NCBI RefSeq assembly: GCF_002215215.1
Contig: NZ_CP018632.1
Location: forward strand, 5,638,501-5,702,500
Reading direction: 5' to 3'
DNA length: 64,000 nt
Source: Granulosicoccus antarcticus IMCC3135
GTDB taxonomy: Bacteria > Pseudomonadota > Gammaproteobacteria > Granulosicoccales > Granulosicoccaceae
A model generated the notes under the pieces. That model searched no databases. It was not told where the DNA came from and saw only the letters and a list, made by a program, of their open reading frames with translations. The number at the start of each line of letters is the position of its first letter. Position 1 is the first letter of the stretch. Of this stretch, positions 1-9,229 are shown piece after piece. The translations under genes and the position numbers were made by a program.

Positions 1-2
1 AC

Positions 3-68
3 GAACCCATCGAATCGGCACCGGAATTTATTGACGAAAACAACCGCGAGCCGGGACCTGAAGAATAA
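3..68 (+). CDS. C-terminal tail of an unidentified acidic protein (partial)
   Basis: An open frame runs from the left window edge to a TAA at 66-68 and encodes 21 residues rich in Glu, Asp and Pro, ending in EPGPEE. Its acidic, low-complexity character fits the disordered C-terminus of a larger protein that begins outside the window. There is too little sequence to identify a family, and the open frame could be chance. Confidence 0.35.
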   Translation, partial: EPIESAPEFIDENNREPGPEE

Positions 69-221
69 CGGTAATGTGAACTCTCTATCAAAATGGTTAT
101 CTACCACCACGCTTCACCGGTGTACTAACCGCTATTAAGTCTGGGTTCAGGACCCGGGCGGTATTGTCCGATTCAAGTCGTGACATTGGTGTCAGCGATC
201 AGTCGTCATCAGGAGCAGAGC

Positions 222-917
222 ATGAATCCAGCACTTCCATCCAAGCGGGCAGATAGACTACCCGGCTCAATCAGCACAGCGCGCAAGCTTTTTCTCAGCG
301 CCTTCTTGTCTACCAGTCTGATCGCCATGTCGGCCTCCACGCAGGCCAGTGACCGTCGGGTCGCCACCGAGCGTTTTACCGAGTATGCGCCAGTGGTTGA
401 TGTACAGCCCATCTACAAGAAAGTACGGGCCCGAACTCCTCGTCAGGAATGCTGGACCGAGCAACAGCAAGTGCTCGTCGGTTATGAAGATGTCGTCATT
501 CGTGATGGATCCCGATCCGACAATCACCGTTCACAGAATTCAACAGGCAATGTCATTGTTGGCAGCGTCATCGGTGGTGTCATCGGGAATCGGTTAAGTC
601 GTGGACAGAGTAGCCATTCACGTACTGGTGCTACCGTAGCCGGAGCCATCATTGGTGGAGCCATTGGTAACGAGGCCAGCAATGGCGTGTCACGGCATCG
701 AAGCTACGAGCGAGCACGGCATGTAGAGTCACGCCCGATTTATGAAACACGACCGGTGGAACGCTGCAACAACACAGTAAAAGCCCACTCGGAGCAGCAA
801 TTGCAGTATTACAACGTCACCTATCGATACAAGGGACGGGAATTCGTGACTCAATTGCCACGCGACCCGGGCGATCGTATTGAATTACAGGTATCTGTTT
901 CTCCGGCTCGTCGATAG
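222..917 (+). CDS. Glycine-zipper 2TM-domain envelope protein
   Basis: A 231-residue exported protein of the Rickettsia 17-kDa antigen / glycine zipper 2TM type. I chose the ATG at 222 because AGGAG lies 7 bases upstream; an in-frame GTG at 180 has no such site. The N-terminus is a long signal peptide (basic stretch, then a hydrophobic run ending in an ASTQAS-like cleavage region). Two glycine-rich hydrophobic segments in the middle (GSVIGGVIGN and AGAIIGGAIGN) form the zipper. The flanks are Arg/Tyr-rich, and two Cys (CWTEQ and RCNNT) may pair in the periplasm. Family members are outer-membrane or periplasmic proteins of poorly defined function. It sits alone upstream of a two-component cassette. 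Confidence 0.75.
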   Translation: MNPALPSKRADRLPGSISTARKLFLSAFLSTSLIAMSASTQASDRRVATERFTEYAPVVDVQPIYKKVRARTPRQECWTEQQQVLVGYEDVVIRDGSRSDNHRSQNSTGNVIVGSVIGGVIGNRLSRGQSSHSRTGATVAGAIIGGAIGNEASNGVSRHRSYERARHVESRPIYETRPVERCNNTVKAHSEQQLQYYNVTYRYKGREFVTQLPRDPGDRIELQVSVSPARR

Positions 918-950
918 AGCCGGCATCCGGTTTCACAGGCCCCACACTCT

Positions 951-1238
951 ATGCATCTGCCAACACACATCCTGCCTTCCAAGCAACGGACGAAATCTGT
1001 TGTGCTGGCTCTCTGCCTGCTGCTGGTCATGCTGAGTATTTTTCCCGGCACACCCGCTCAGGCAGCAGATGCTGCAAACCGGCAACAAGCCATCGAGATT
1101 GCGCGACAGCAAAATGGAGGAGATGGAAAGGTGCTGGGTGTTCAGACCATGTCAGATGGCAATGGCCAGACCATCTTTGCCGTCAAAATCCTGAGCAACG
1201 GGCGTGTGCGCGTGTTTCGTATCAGGCAGGCGAAATAG
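951..1238 (+). CDS. Small secreted PepSY-type protein
   Basis: A 95-residue protein with a basic start, a strong hydrophobic signal segment (residues about 17-36) and an AQA cleavage site. The mature part begins with NRQQAIEIARQQNGGDGKVLG and ends with a strand-rich AVKILSNGRVRVFRI segment, the pattern of a single PepSY domain. Its stop is 1 base before the response regulator start, so the two are almost certainly cotranscribed and coupled. PepSY proteins next to PhoPQ/QseBC-like systems are known periplasmic companions. A role in modulating the kinase at 2017-3339 is inferred from position only. Confidence 0.7.
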   Translation: MHLPTHILPSKQRTKSVVLALCLLLVMLSIFPGTPAQAADAANRQQAIEIARQQNGGDGKVLGVQTMSDGNGQTIFAVKILSNGRVRVFRIRQAK

Positions 1239-1239
1239 A

Positions 1240-1977
1240 ATGCGTGCACTGATCGTTGAAGATGAAACCACCCTGCGAGAGCAGTTGGTGAACGAGCTAC
1301 GCACACAGGGTTTCGCCATTGATGAAACCGGTGACGGTGAGGAAGGTCTTTACCTTGCGCTGCATATGCCAATCGATATTGCCATTATCGATCTGGGTCT
1401 ACCCGGTCGAGATGGTCTGTCCCTGATCAGAGCCTTGCGTCAGCAAGACAGGACCTACCCCGTTCTGATACTGACCGCCCGTGATCGCTGGCAGGACAAG
1501 GTTGATGGACTGGAAGCTGGCGCAGATGATTACCTGACCAAACCTTTTCACATCGAAGAACTGTTGGCACGCACTCGCGCCCTGCTGCGACGCACAGGCG
1601 GCTGGAGCGACTCGGTCATGCATTTCGAACGCATGAGCATCAACACACGTACCCAGCAGGTGTCCGTTGATGAAAAACTGATAGAACTGACAGCCTACGA
1701 ATATCGCGTACTGGTCTACCTTGCGACTCAGGATGGCAGTGTCATCAGTAAATCCACACTACTCGATCACCTCTACGACGAAGATACGGACCGTGACCCC
1801 AATGTACTGGAGGTCTTCATTCGCAGACTTCGCCAGAAGCTTGATGCCGACAAGACATTGAATCCGATTGAAACCTTGCGTGGTCGCGGCTACCGACTGG
1901 CCCTGTCACGCAAGCAGGAACAGTCGTCCGAGACATCGCCTGAGACTTCGCCCGAATCACCATCCGATTCCACTTGA
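1240..1977 (+). CDS. OmpR/PhoP-family response regulator
   Basis: A 245-residue regulator. The receiver domain (residues 1-115) has the acidic pair E7-D8, the phosphoacceptor D51 in IIDLGLPG, the switch Thr in LTARD and the conserved Lys in LTKPF. A C-terminal winged-helix domain (about 125-225) ends with the typical FIRRLRQKL and TLRGRGYRL segments. A Ser/Thr/Glu/Pro tail follows (ETSPETSPESP). The ATG at 1240 is preferred because it lies directly after the PepSY stop. The sensor kinase follows 39 bases downstream. It most resembles the PhoP/QseB subfamily; the stimulus is unknown. Confidence 0.92.
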   Translation: MRALIVEDETTLREQLVNELRTQGFAIDETGDGEEGLYLALHMPIDIAIIDLGLPGRDGLSLIRALRQQDRTYPVLILTARDRWQDKVDGLEAGADDYLTKPFHIEELLARTRALLRRTGGWSDSVMHFERMSINTRTQQVSVDEKLIELTAYEYRVLVYLATQDGSVISKSTLLDHLYDEDTDRDPNVLEVFIRRLRQKLDADKTLNPIETLRGRGYRLALSRKQEQSSETSPETSPESPSDST

Positions 1978-2016
1978 GCTCTTTTCTGTCACAGCCGCTA
2001 GCCATATCACCCACTC

Positions 2017-3339
2017 GTGCAATCCATCACCTCTCGCCTGGTAATCGGCACCAGCCTGGTACTCACCGTATTCGTGGTACTCACGGCGCTGTCGGTTTCC
2101 TACTCTGTTCACCAGCGAGCAGAAACCGCCCGCTTTGATCGACTGCAGGGGCTTGTCTACGGCATTCTTGGCGCGACTGAGATCAGCGACAACGCCAGGC
2201 TCACCGTCAATTCGTCCGCATTGCCAGACCCACGACTCAATCAGGCGACCAGCGGCCTGTACGCAGAATTGATGAGCATCGATGGAAAGCGACTGTGGCA
2301 AAGCACCTCGACTGCCAGCTGGGTACCCGACTTTGTGTCACGTCCTATTGGCGACTGGATGTTTGAAAATGTCGAGCGCCGTGGTTACCCTCCTCTGCAT
2401 CGCTTACAACTGGCTACCGCCTGGGAGCTGGACAACGGCACAGAGCTACCCTTCACGGTTCATGTCGTGGACGAGGCTGACAATCTCACAAGCCAGCTCA
2501 AACGCTTCGATCAGACACTCTGGGTGAGCTTGATGATATCGGCTGTCGCTCTGCTGATTGTTCAGCTGCTGGTTTTACGCCAGTCACTCAAACCGCTACG
2601 CAATATCGCAGAAGAGCTCGAACAGATCGAACGCGGAGAGCGAGATGCTCTGAGTGAGTCGGTCCCACGCGAGCTCTCCGCGATGACCTCCGGGCTGAAC
2701 ACACTGCTTCGTACCGAGCGAGAACGTCATGCCCAGTATCGTCACATGCTCGATGACCTGGCTCACAGCCTGAAGACACCCCTGACGGTACTGCGCAACC
2801 TGCTCAAACCCTCTCTGGCTGACAGCGACACCATTCAGGACCAGACCCGGCTCATGCAGACATCAATCGAACGGCATGTACAACGCGCCAATCTGCGCAG
2901 TCCTCGCTACCTGGCACCAGCGATTCCGCTCCGCCCGGTAATCGAACGCATGGCCGGTTCCCTGAACAAACTCTACGATGCATCAACCGTTAGTTTCGTC
3001 ATCAAGGTCGACGCCTATTTTCTGGTTCGAATGGACGAAGCCGACTTGTTCGAAATATTTGGCAATATCCTGGAAAACGCCTGTAAATACGGTGCTCACA
3101 ATATCTTGATTGCCGGTACAGCCGAATCACGCTGTCTGAGCATTGATGACGACGGACCCGGCTTTCCCGATATGGATTTGCAACAACTGGTGCGTCGGGG
3201 CGTCAGGGCTGATAGTCAGACGCCGGGAACGGGCATGGGGCTGGCTGCAGCGGCACAGTTAATGGCCAACCACGGCGGCCGACTGGAACCGGGGCACTCT
3301 GCCAATGGCGGTGCCAGGATTGAACTATGGTTTGTCTGA
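2017..3339 (+). CDS. PhoQ-like sensor histidine kinase
   Basis: A 440-residue membrane kinase partnered with the regulator just upstream. A first transmembrane segment lies at about residues 8-30, then a periplasmic sensor region (about 31-165), a second segment at about 168-187, and a linker. The phosphoacceptor is H250 in DDLAHSLKTPL. The ATPase domain shows the N box (N350 in EIFGNILENACKYG), DDDGPGF at 377-383, and GTGMGLA at 404-410. The layout and the HSLKTPL form of the H box match PhoQ-type kinases. The start is a GTG without a strong Shine-Dalgarno site, so the exact N-terminus is uncertain. Confidence 0.9.
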   Translation: MQSITSRLVIGTSLVLTVFVVLTALSVSYSVHQRAETARFDRLQGLVYGILGATEISDNARLTVNSSALPDPRLNQATSGLYAELMSIDGKRLWQSTSTASWVPDFVSRPIGDWMFENVERRGYPPLHRLQLATAWELDNGTELPFTVHVVDEADNLTSQLKRFDQTLWVSLMISAVALLIVQLLVLRQSLKPLRNIAEELEQIERGERDALSESVPRELSAMTSGLNTLLRTERERHAQYRHMLDDLAHSLKTPLTVLRNLLKPSLADSDTIQDQTRLMQTSIERHVQRANLRSPRYLAPAIPLRPVIERMAGSLNKLYDASTVSFVIKVDAYFLVRMDEADLFEIFGNILENACKYGAHNILIAGTAESRCLSIDDDGPGFPDMDLQQLVRRGVRADSQTPGTGMGLAAAAQLMANHGGRLEPGHSANGGARIELWFV

Positions 3340-3408
3340 TCCGCCCTCTGAATAGCTTTTATCAAGAGGGTGTACTGCAGAGTCAGCAGACCCTGCAGTA
3401 ACGATCAG

Positions 3409-4230
3409 TCAGGGCTTGGCGATGATATAACCGAGCCAGCAGGCGTAGTCCTCTGCCTCATCGGTGGCCACATACTCATCCAGTGCCTCATCCGTTTCAG
3501 CATCGAATTCCTGTCGATAGACGATGGATTCACTGAATCCTGCCTCAGCCAGAATTTCTCGCAGCTCACGAGCACCCCAGACACGCCAGGTATAGCTGAA
3601 GGCTTCCTTTAGCTTGGACTTGTCAGGGAAGTGGAAATGTATATGGCACTTCAGCTCGTTGGTGATGGCGTTGAATTCAGCTTGTTCCCAGATGTATTTG
3701 AAACCATCCACTTTGCGCTTCTCCTTTTGAGTCTGATAGCACTCAGAGCCACCGAACACATCGAGAAAAAGCAGACCATCTTCATTCAAAGCTTCACGGG
3801 TGCGCTTGAAGTAGGCCAGCATGGTGGCCCGCTCCTGAAAGAACCAGTAACTGAAATTGTAGGCCTGCAGCACATCCACTTTTTCCGTGGAAACTCTCAG
3901 CACATCATCTTCGATCAGTTCGAGTCTTTGCTGCTGCGCCACAGTCAGCTTCGCAATATTGTTCTTGCGCGACCAGTCAAGGACTTCAGGGTCGATATCG
4001 ACAGCGATGGCCGTATTGCCACGGCGGCGTTTGACCCACTGACAGGAGGATATGGCCGTACCGGCAAAATCCTCTCGCATTGACTTGGGCTTGCGTCCAC
4101 GAATCTTCTTGAAAGTATCGTCAATGAAGTCCAGCTCGAAGTCCGGATTCTGAACGGAAGCCTGATAGAGCAGATGGCGATCCGCCTGCTCTGCCATGGT
4201 CGGTTGTACTACCTTTTCTGCCTTGGCCAT
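3409..4230 (-). CDS. Class I SAM-dependent methyltransferase
   Basis: A 273-residue cytoplasmic protein. SAM-binding motif I is recognisable as REDFAGTAISS near residue 52, followed by the acidic loop VDIDPEVLDWSR that would hold the ribose hydroxyls. A later LLFLDVFGG strand and the YTWRVWGARELREILAEAGF segment fit the Rossmann-like class I fold. No substrate can be named. It lies 45 bases downstream of the ABC-2 permease on the same strand and may share its transcript. The start lacks a clear ribosome-binding site. Confidence 0.72.
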   Translation of the reverse strand: MAKAEKVVQPTMAEQADRHLLYQASVQNPDFELDFIDDTFKKIRGRKPKSMREDFAGTAISSCQWVKRRRGNTAIAVDIDPEVLDWSRKNNIAKLTVAQQQRLELIEDDVLRVSTEKVDVLQAYNFSYWFFQERATMLAYFKRTREALNEDGLLFLDVFGGSECYQTQKEKRKVDGFKYIWEQAEFNAITNELKCHIHFHFPDKSKLKEAFSYTWRVWGARELREILAEAGFSESIVYRQEFDAETDEALDEYVATDEAEDYACWLGYIIAKP

Positions 4231-4275
4231 GAATGGGTATCCGAAGGAATGGTTGTTGAGGCTTGTTACGACGAA

Positions 4276-5142
4276 CTAGTGTTTTATACCAATACCGCGG
4301 TTGAGCAGCATCATGGCAATGGTACCCAGACTTGCAATGAAGATCAGTATCACGAAAAAGCTTGTCCAGATCGGAATGTCACTGGCACCCAGAATGCCGT
4401 AGCGAAAACCGTTGATCATGTACAACATCGGATTGAACATGGACAGGGTTTGCCAGAAAGGCGGCAGCATGCTGATTGAATAGAAAACACCACCGAGATA
4501 GGTCAACGGCGTCAGGATGAAATTGGGAACGATGGAAATATCGTCGAAGGACTTCGCAAATACTGCATTGATCAGACCACCGAGTGAGAACATCATGGAT
4601 GTCAACACTGCCACGACAATCGTGACAAGAGGATGAACCGGGCTGATATCGGAAAAAAACAGGGACACAATGGCGACCAGCGAGCCTACCAGCAGGCCAC
4701 GTGCCATACCACCGCAGACATAACCGGTAACGATGGTGATATTACTGACCGGCGATACCAGAAGCTCTTCGATGTAGTACTGCATTTTGGAACTGAAGAA
4801 TGAGCTGACAACATTCGAATAGGAATTGATGATAACCGCCATCATGATAATGCCCGGCACAATGAAATCGATATACCGGAACCCGTCCATATCACTGATA
4901 CGCGAACCAATCAGACTGCCGAAAATCAACATGTAAAGCACAGCGTTGATTGAAGGTGGAATGATGGTTTGCACCCAGATACGGGCAAAACGCCGGATTT
5001 CCTTGCGGACAATTGTCTGAAACGCAATGCGGTTGACCGCTATCAGGTCCAGAGCGTACTTGTCTGTGCCACTCTCGGACTGTCCACCTGATTGATTGCC
5101 CACTGCAGAAGCCTGATCTTTGCTACCTGATGATTCACTCAC
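4276..5142 (-). CDS. ABC-2 type exporter permease (YadH-like)
   Basis: A 288-residue integral membrane protein with about six hydrophobic segments after a roughly 50-residue cytoplasmic N-terminus. The segment FIVPGIIMMAVIINSYSNV and the region around SPVSNITIVTGYVCGG are typical of the ABC2_membrane family (YadH / NodJ / drug and polysaccharide exporters). Its ATG overlaps the stop of the ATPase gene as ATGA, so the two are translationally coupled and form one exporter. The substrate is unknown. Confidence 0.88.
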   Translation of the reverse strand: MSESSGSKDQASAVGNQSGGQSESGTDKYALDLIAVNRIAFQTIVRKEIRRFARIWVQTIIPPSINAVLYMLIFGSLIGSRISDMDGFRYIDFIVPGIIMMAVIINSYSNVVSSFFSSKMQYYIEELLVSPVSNITIVTGYVCGGMARGLLVGSLVAIVSLFFSDISPVHPLVTIVVAVLTSMMFSLGGLINAVFAKSFDDISIVPNFILTPLTYLGGVFYSISMLPPFWQTLSMFNPMLYMINGFRYGILGASDIPIWTSFFVILIFIASLGTIAMMLLNRGIGIKH

Positions 5143-6074
5143 GCGCCTGCCTCCGGTTTACGACTGACCAGGCGCAGGAAAAATTCCTCCAGGCGATTGG
5201 TCTTGTTACGCAGGCTCGTCACCTCGATCCCATTGGCGCTCAAGCGACTGAACAGTTCATTGAGAGTATGGCCATGAGGAACATCAACCTCGATTCGGTT
5301 CTGATCTCGCAGCCTGACGGTATAGGGTGAAAGATCGGGTGCGACATCCGGATCGTTCTGGATATCCATGACGAACGTCTCCATCATCGAACGGCTCAAC
5401 AGTTGTGAGACAGCCCCTCTTTCCACAATTTCACCGCCATCAATAATCGCAACATTGCGACACAATGCCTCGGCCTCTTCCAGATAGTGGGTCGTCAGAA
5501 TAATGGTCGTACCATGCTGCTCATTCAATTCTGTCAGAAAGGACCACATGGAGCGTCGAATCTCAAGATCGACACCCGCAGTCGGTTCATCCAGAATCAG
5601 CAATCGGGGTTCGTGCATGAGCGCCCGTGCAATCATCAGGCGTCTTTTCATGCCTCCTGAGAGCTCTCGTGCAGGAGCCTTTCTCTTTTCCCACAGATCC
5701 AGCTTCTTTAGGTAGTACTCTGCCCGGGTCAATGCGACACTGCGGCTGATACCATTGTATCCGGCGACATTGAGAACCGTGGGCAACACAGGTTCAAAGA
5801 CATTGAAGTTGAATTCCTGAGGCACCAGACCGATACTCGCCTTGGCGTATTCGGGCTCTTTGTCGATATCATGACCAAAGACTCGGACGGTTCCCGCAGT
5901 CTTGTTGACCAGTGAACTGATGATACCGATAGCGGTAGATTTACCGGCACCGTTAGGGCCCAGCAGAGCGAAGAAATCCCCATCGGGAACATCGAGATCA
6001 ATCCCTTTCAGGGCATGGACTTTTTCGCCATAGGTCTTGGTCAGACCGGCAATGGACAGGGCATTCATGAGCAT
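5139..6074 (-). CDS. ABC transporter ATPase (YadG-like)
   Basis: A 311-residue nucleotide-binding subunit; a second ATG two codons later is an equally possible start. It shows Walker A GPNGAGKST (39-47), a Q-loop in LVPQEFN, the signature LSGGMKRR (137-144), Walker B LLILDEPTAG (157-166) and the H-loop Thr-Thr-His. The extra C-terminal 80 residues are usual in the CcmA/YadG branch of exporters. It overlaps the permease gene by 4 bases. The pair probably exports a lipid, polysaccharide or drug-like substrate; the sequence does not say which. Confidence 0.92.
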   Translation of the reverse strand: MLMNALSIAGLTKTYGEKVHALKGIDLDVPDGDFFALLGPNGAGKSTAIGIISSLVNKTAGTVRVFGHDIDKEPEYAKASIGLVPQEFNFNVFEPVLPTVLNVAGYNGISRSVALTRAEYYLKKLDLWEKRKAPARELSGGMKRRLMIARALMHEPRLLILDEPTAGVDLEIRRSMWSFLTELNEQHGTTIILTTHYLEEAEALCRNVAIIDGGEIVERGAVSQLLSRSMMETFVMDIQNDPDVAPDLSPYTVRLRDQNRIEVDVPHGHTLNELFSRLSANGIEVTSLRNKTNRLEEFFLRLVSRKPEAGA

Positions 6075-6162
6075 CAGGGGATTACGGCTTGAGCAAGACT
6101 CAGTTTATCAGCAATAGCTGATGACTCGAATCAGGATGGTGTAACTACACAATGTACCTTTA

Positions 6163-7158
6163 TCAGCGTGATGCGAGCTGAGTTGCCGCCACGTAGCGCC
6201 GGTAATGCGCCTGGACCTTCTGGACGTAGGCCTGCGTTTCGGCAAATGGGGGTACACCCTTATATCGACGGACATTACCCGGACCTGCATTATAGGCTGC
6301 GAGTGCCAATTCAAGTGTGTCGAACTGTTCTTGCAAGGCGGCGATATAGCGAACGCCGGCGCGCAAATTATCCATCGGATCCAGAGGGTTCTTGACCTTG
6401 AGCCATTGCGCTGTATCAGGCATCAGCTGCATCAGGCCCAACGCTCCAACCGGCGACACCGCCTGGCTGTTGAAACACGACTCTTCGGTCACGATCGCCT
6501 TGATGAGGCTGACACTGACATCGTATTCAAGGGAGGTTTCCAGTATCAGTGATTCGAAACGATCGGCACGCCTGGCAACCGACTGAGGCGACAAGCCCAT
6601 GCATCTGACGTGCGCTATGGGTTCTTGCAGCTGGCCTTCCTGCGCGCTGTCACGCCAGGTGATCATCGGGTTCCAGTTTGATACTACATCAGGTGTGAAG
6701 CTCACCAGATGTACTTTTTTGTCATGCGTCCTGATATCCGGAAAGCCGACACCATAGAACCGTTCCGGCATCGGGCTTTGCAAATCGGCGAGCACGCGAT
6801 CTGGAGAATACCGGCCTGGCGACGCCCATTCACGATAACTGACCTCACCCAGCACTGGATCCAGCAGCGCCTCTGTCACGAAGCTTGCCAGTCGACGGAC
6901 GGGGACAGCAATGAGCGGTTTTGCCGAGACGTTGTTCTGCAGAGCGGTAGGTTCTTTGATGAAAACAACAGGCTGCTCGACTTCCCAGAGCTTGCGGGTA
7001 ACGCTGGAGTTCCCATCGCCTAGCGGCGCAGGCTTTGAAAAACCCGCCAACGCCATGACAGCCATGCACAGCACGACGTTGCGAATGATCTTCACAGTGT
7101 CGGTTTTCTGTCGAAAATTAAATGGCATCGTCACGGCTTGCAGCGTCTTCCTCTTCAA
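6163..7158 (-). CDS. Lytic murein transglycosylase (SLT domain)
   Basis: A 331-residue exported protein that should cleave peptidoglycan glycan strands with 1,6-anhydro product formation. After a basic N-terminus, a hydrophobic signal segment lies at about 25-40. The catalytic SLT domain occupies about 205-320, with the Glu in IVTEESCFNS (E226 by family alignment), the GLMQLMP motif and the AAYNAGPGNVRRY motif. The region 45-200 is unfamiliar and may be a binding or targeting domain. Several in-frame ATGs exist at the start (codons 1, 11 and 32), so the true N-terminus is uncertain. Confidence 0.9.
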   Translation of the reverse strand: MKRKTLQAVTMPFNFRQKTDTVKIIRNVVLCMAVMALAGFSKPAPLGDGNSSVTRKLWEVEQPVVFIKEPTALQNNVSAKPLIAVPVRRLASFVTEALLDPVLGEVSYREWASPGRYSPDRVLADLQSPMPERFYGVGFPDIRTHDKKVHLVSFTPDVVSNWNPMITWRDSAQEGQLQEPIAHVRCMGLSPQSVARRADRFESLILETSLEYDVSVSLIKAIVTEESCFNSQAVSPVGALGLMQLMPDTAQWLKVKNPLDPMDNLRAGVRYIAALQEQFDTLELALAAYNAGPGNVRRYKGVPPFAETQAYVQKVQAHYRRYVAATQLASR

Positions 7159-7164
7159 TAATAT

Positions 7165-7190
7165 TTGACGGTGCTTGCACCACCCGTCAA
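7165..7190. repeat. Nested inverted repeat upstream of the transglycosylase
   Basis: TTGACGG (7165-7171) and CCGTCAA (7184-7190) form a perfect 7-bp inverted repeat enclosing a second palindrome, GGTGC-TT-GCACC (7170-7181). It lies 7-32 bases upstream of the transglycosylase start on the minus strand. It could be an operator or a leader hairpin. I see no clear promoter to choose between them. Confidence 0.35.
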
Positions 7191-7322
7191 TGAGGATCGA
7201 TCGCGAAGGCCAGATGACAAATGGGGTATCTGAAATCGGCTGGACTTCCTCAAGATCGCTATTGTGAACGACTTGAGCATGTAACGCTCAACTAACCTAT
7301 CCAAACTCTTGTGAAGCGGCTG

Positions 7323-7889
7323 TCAGCTGCTCAGTTCGATAGGCGAACGATCTTTCTGCCAGAGCACCTCACTGCCGCCCTGATGCCGTGCCAATACTCT
7401 AGCGATAACGAATAACAAGTCAGACAGTCGGTTCAGGTACTTGAGACTGAATGGCGGTACGCTCTCCACGCGCTGCAATGATACGACCAGACGTTCAGCC
7501 CGACGACACACAGTACGAGCCAGATGGCAGCTGGCGGCTGACTGACTGCCACCGGGTAAAATGAAATCCTTCAGAGCAGGCAGATCAGCGTTGAAATGAT
7601 CCAGAGTCTGTTCAAGCCAGTCGATGTGGGTTTGCTGGATTGCCTGATGACCCGGGATACACAATTCGCCCCCCAGATCGAACAGATGATGCTGAATTTC
7701 ATGCAACACCCTGGCAACGATTTCCGGCACATCCTGCGCCAGCACCAGGCCGATTACGGAGTTCAGCTCATCGGTGGTACCGTAGGCATCAACCCGTATG
7801 CCATCCTTATCGGTTCGGCTACCATCACCCAGACCGGTCGTCCCGTCATCACCGGTGCGTGTATAGATTTTCGACAGTCTGTTTCCCAT
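7323..7889 (-). CDS. Cob(I)alamin adenosyltransferase, PduO/MMAB type
   Basis: A 188-residue enzyme that transfers the adenosyl group of ATP to cob(I)alamin, making coenzyme B12. The start at 7889 is chosen because the family's conserved N-terminus, KIYTRTGDDGTTGLGDG (the ATP-binding loop), begins six residues later; upstream in-frame codons have no family match. RTVCRRAERLV and LNRLSDLLFVIARVLA in the C-terminal half carry the conserved Arg and Asn/Asp residues of the helical bundle. The gene stands alone and divergent from the HIT gene. I see no B12 riboswitch upstream and no B12-dependent enzyme in the window. Confidence 0.92.
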   Translation of the reverse strand: MGNRLSKIYTRTGDDGTTGLGDGSRTDKDGIRVDAYGTTDELNSVIGLVLAQDVPEIVARVLHEIQHHLFDLGGELCIPGHQAIQQTHIDWLEQTLDHFNADLPALKDFILPGGSQSAASCHLARTVCRRAERLVVSLQRVESVPPFSLKYLNRLSDLLFVIARVLARHQGGSEVLWQKDRSPIELSS

Positions 7890-7995
7890 GAAATATCTCT
7901 GCAGTTGCACAACCGAATTACTCGGGAACGGCGAAGGCCGTTGCGAACACCGCACAGTATAATGCCAAGTGACCCGGCACCTCGAGAATACCCCC

Positions 7996-8352
7996 ATGAT
8001 TGAAGAAACAATATTCAGCAAGATCATCCGCAAGGAACTGCCCTCCGACATGCTCTATCAGGATGAGCTGGTGACCGCATTTCGTGACATCAACCCGCAA
8101 CGACCCACACACGTCCTCATTATCCCGAACCGTCACATTCCGACGGTTGACGATGTCACCCCCGAGGATGAAGCTGCGATGGGCCGAATGATCAGCGTGG
8201 CGCGCAAGATTGCACGCGATGAAGGCATTGATCAGAAAGGCTATCGCCTGATCATCAACTGTGGTGAGCATGGTCGCCAGGAAGTTCCGCATATCCACAT
8301 GCATATGCTGGGTGGCGATGATGTCGGCCCCATGCTAAGCCGCAAAGACTGA
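7996..8352 (+). CDS. hinT: HIT-family purine nucleoside phosphoramidase
   Basis: A 118-residue histidine-triad hydrolase. The catalytic motif is HIHMHM (H99, H101, H103), preceded by GEHGRQEVP. The N-terminal [20 protein letters not shown] segment and [10 protein letters not shown] strand are standard for the HinT branch, which hydrolyses AMP-lysine and related phosphoramidates. The ATG at 7996 gives the usual family length; upstream codons are an unsupported extension. The MoxR gene begins 7 bases after its stop, so the three genes from 7996 to 10453 may be one transcript. Confidence 0.92.
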   Translation: MIEETIFSKIIRKELPSDMLYQDELVTAFRDINPQRPTHVLIIPNRHIPTVDDVTPEDEAAMGRMISVARKIARDEGIDQKGYRLIINCGEHGRQEVPHIHMHMLGGDDVGPMLSRKD

Positions 8353-8359
8353 TAAACCG

Positions 8360-9226
8360 ATGAAAGATTCACTACCCAACAACGCAGACAGCACCTATAT
8401 CACCACCGGTGATCTGCAAGAAGCCATTGATGCCGCCCTGATTCTGGAACGCCCGCTACTGATCAAGGGTGAACCCGGCACGGGCAAAACAGAACTGGCC
8501 ATTGACGTCGCTCGCCGACTCAACGCTCCCCTGCATACCTGGCATATCAAGTCGACGACCCGCGCGCAACAGGGCTTGTATGAATACGATGCCGTGTCCC
8601 GGCTACGAGATTCGCAACTGGGAGACGCCCGAGTCGAAGATATCGGCAACTACATCGTTCGAGGCGTGTTGTGGGATGCCTTTGTCAGCGATGAGCGCTG
8701 CGTGGTACTCATTGATGAAATCGACAAGGCCGATATCGAATTTCCCAACGACTTGTTGCAAGAACTGGATCGCATGGCGTTTGAAGTCTACGAGACCCGC
8801 GAAACAATAAAAGCCCGTCAGCGACCGCTGATCATCATCACCAGCAACAACGAGAAAGAACTACCTGACGCTTTCCTGCGCCGCTGCTTCTTTCATTACA
8901 TCAGCTTCCCCGACAGGCAGACCATGCAACGCATAGTCGATTCGCATTTTCCGGACATCAAGCCCGATTTGCTGAGTGCTGCCATGGAAGTATTCTTCGA
9001 TCTGCGTGAGGTGCCCGGATTGAAGAAGAAGCCGTCCACATCCGAATTACTGGACTGGCTGAAACTGCTGATAGCGGATGATCTGCCTGCCGATGCTCTG
9101 GGAGCTGACGACATTCGTACCGTGCTACCCAAAATGCACGGAGCGCTGCTGAAGAATGAGCAGGATGTGCATCTGTTTGAACGCATCATTTTTCTGCACA
9201 AGCAGCAGCAAAACAGAAAACGCTGA
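8360..9226 (+). CDS. MoxR-family AAA+ ATPase
   Basis: A 288-residue AAA+ protein with Walker A GEPGTGKT (37-44), Walker B VVLIDEID (115-122), a sensor-1 Asn in IIITSNNEKELPDAF and an Arg finger region in LRRCFFHYISFP. MoxR proteins act with VWA-domain partners to mature or assemble protein complexes. The gene 3 bases downstream encodes exactly such a partner. The closest described relatives of this pairing are CoxD/CoxE-like genes of carbon monoxide dehydrogenase maturation, but no CODH subunits are in the window. Confidence 0.9.
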   Translation: MKDSLPNNADSTYITTGDLQEAIDAALILERPLLIKGEPGTGKTELAIDVARRLNAPLHTWHIKSTTRAQQGLYEYDAVSRLRDSQLGDARVEDIGNYIVRGVLWDAFVSDERCVVLIDEIDKADIEFPNDLLQELDRMAFEVYETRETIKARQRPLIIITSNNEKELPDAFLRRCFFHYISFPDRQTMQRIVDSHFPDIKPDLLSAAMEVFFDLREVPGLKKKPSTSELLDWLKLLIADDLPADALGADDIRTVLPKMHGALLKNEQDVHLFERIIFLHKQQQNRKR

Positions 9227-9229
9227 ATC

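Noticed and set aside
7890-7995. Cobalamin riboswitch before the adenosyltransferase
   Set aside because: The 106-base divergent gap is too short, and no B12-box-like sequence is visible.
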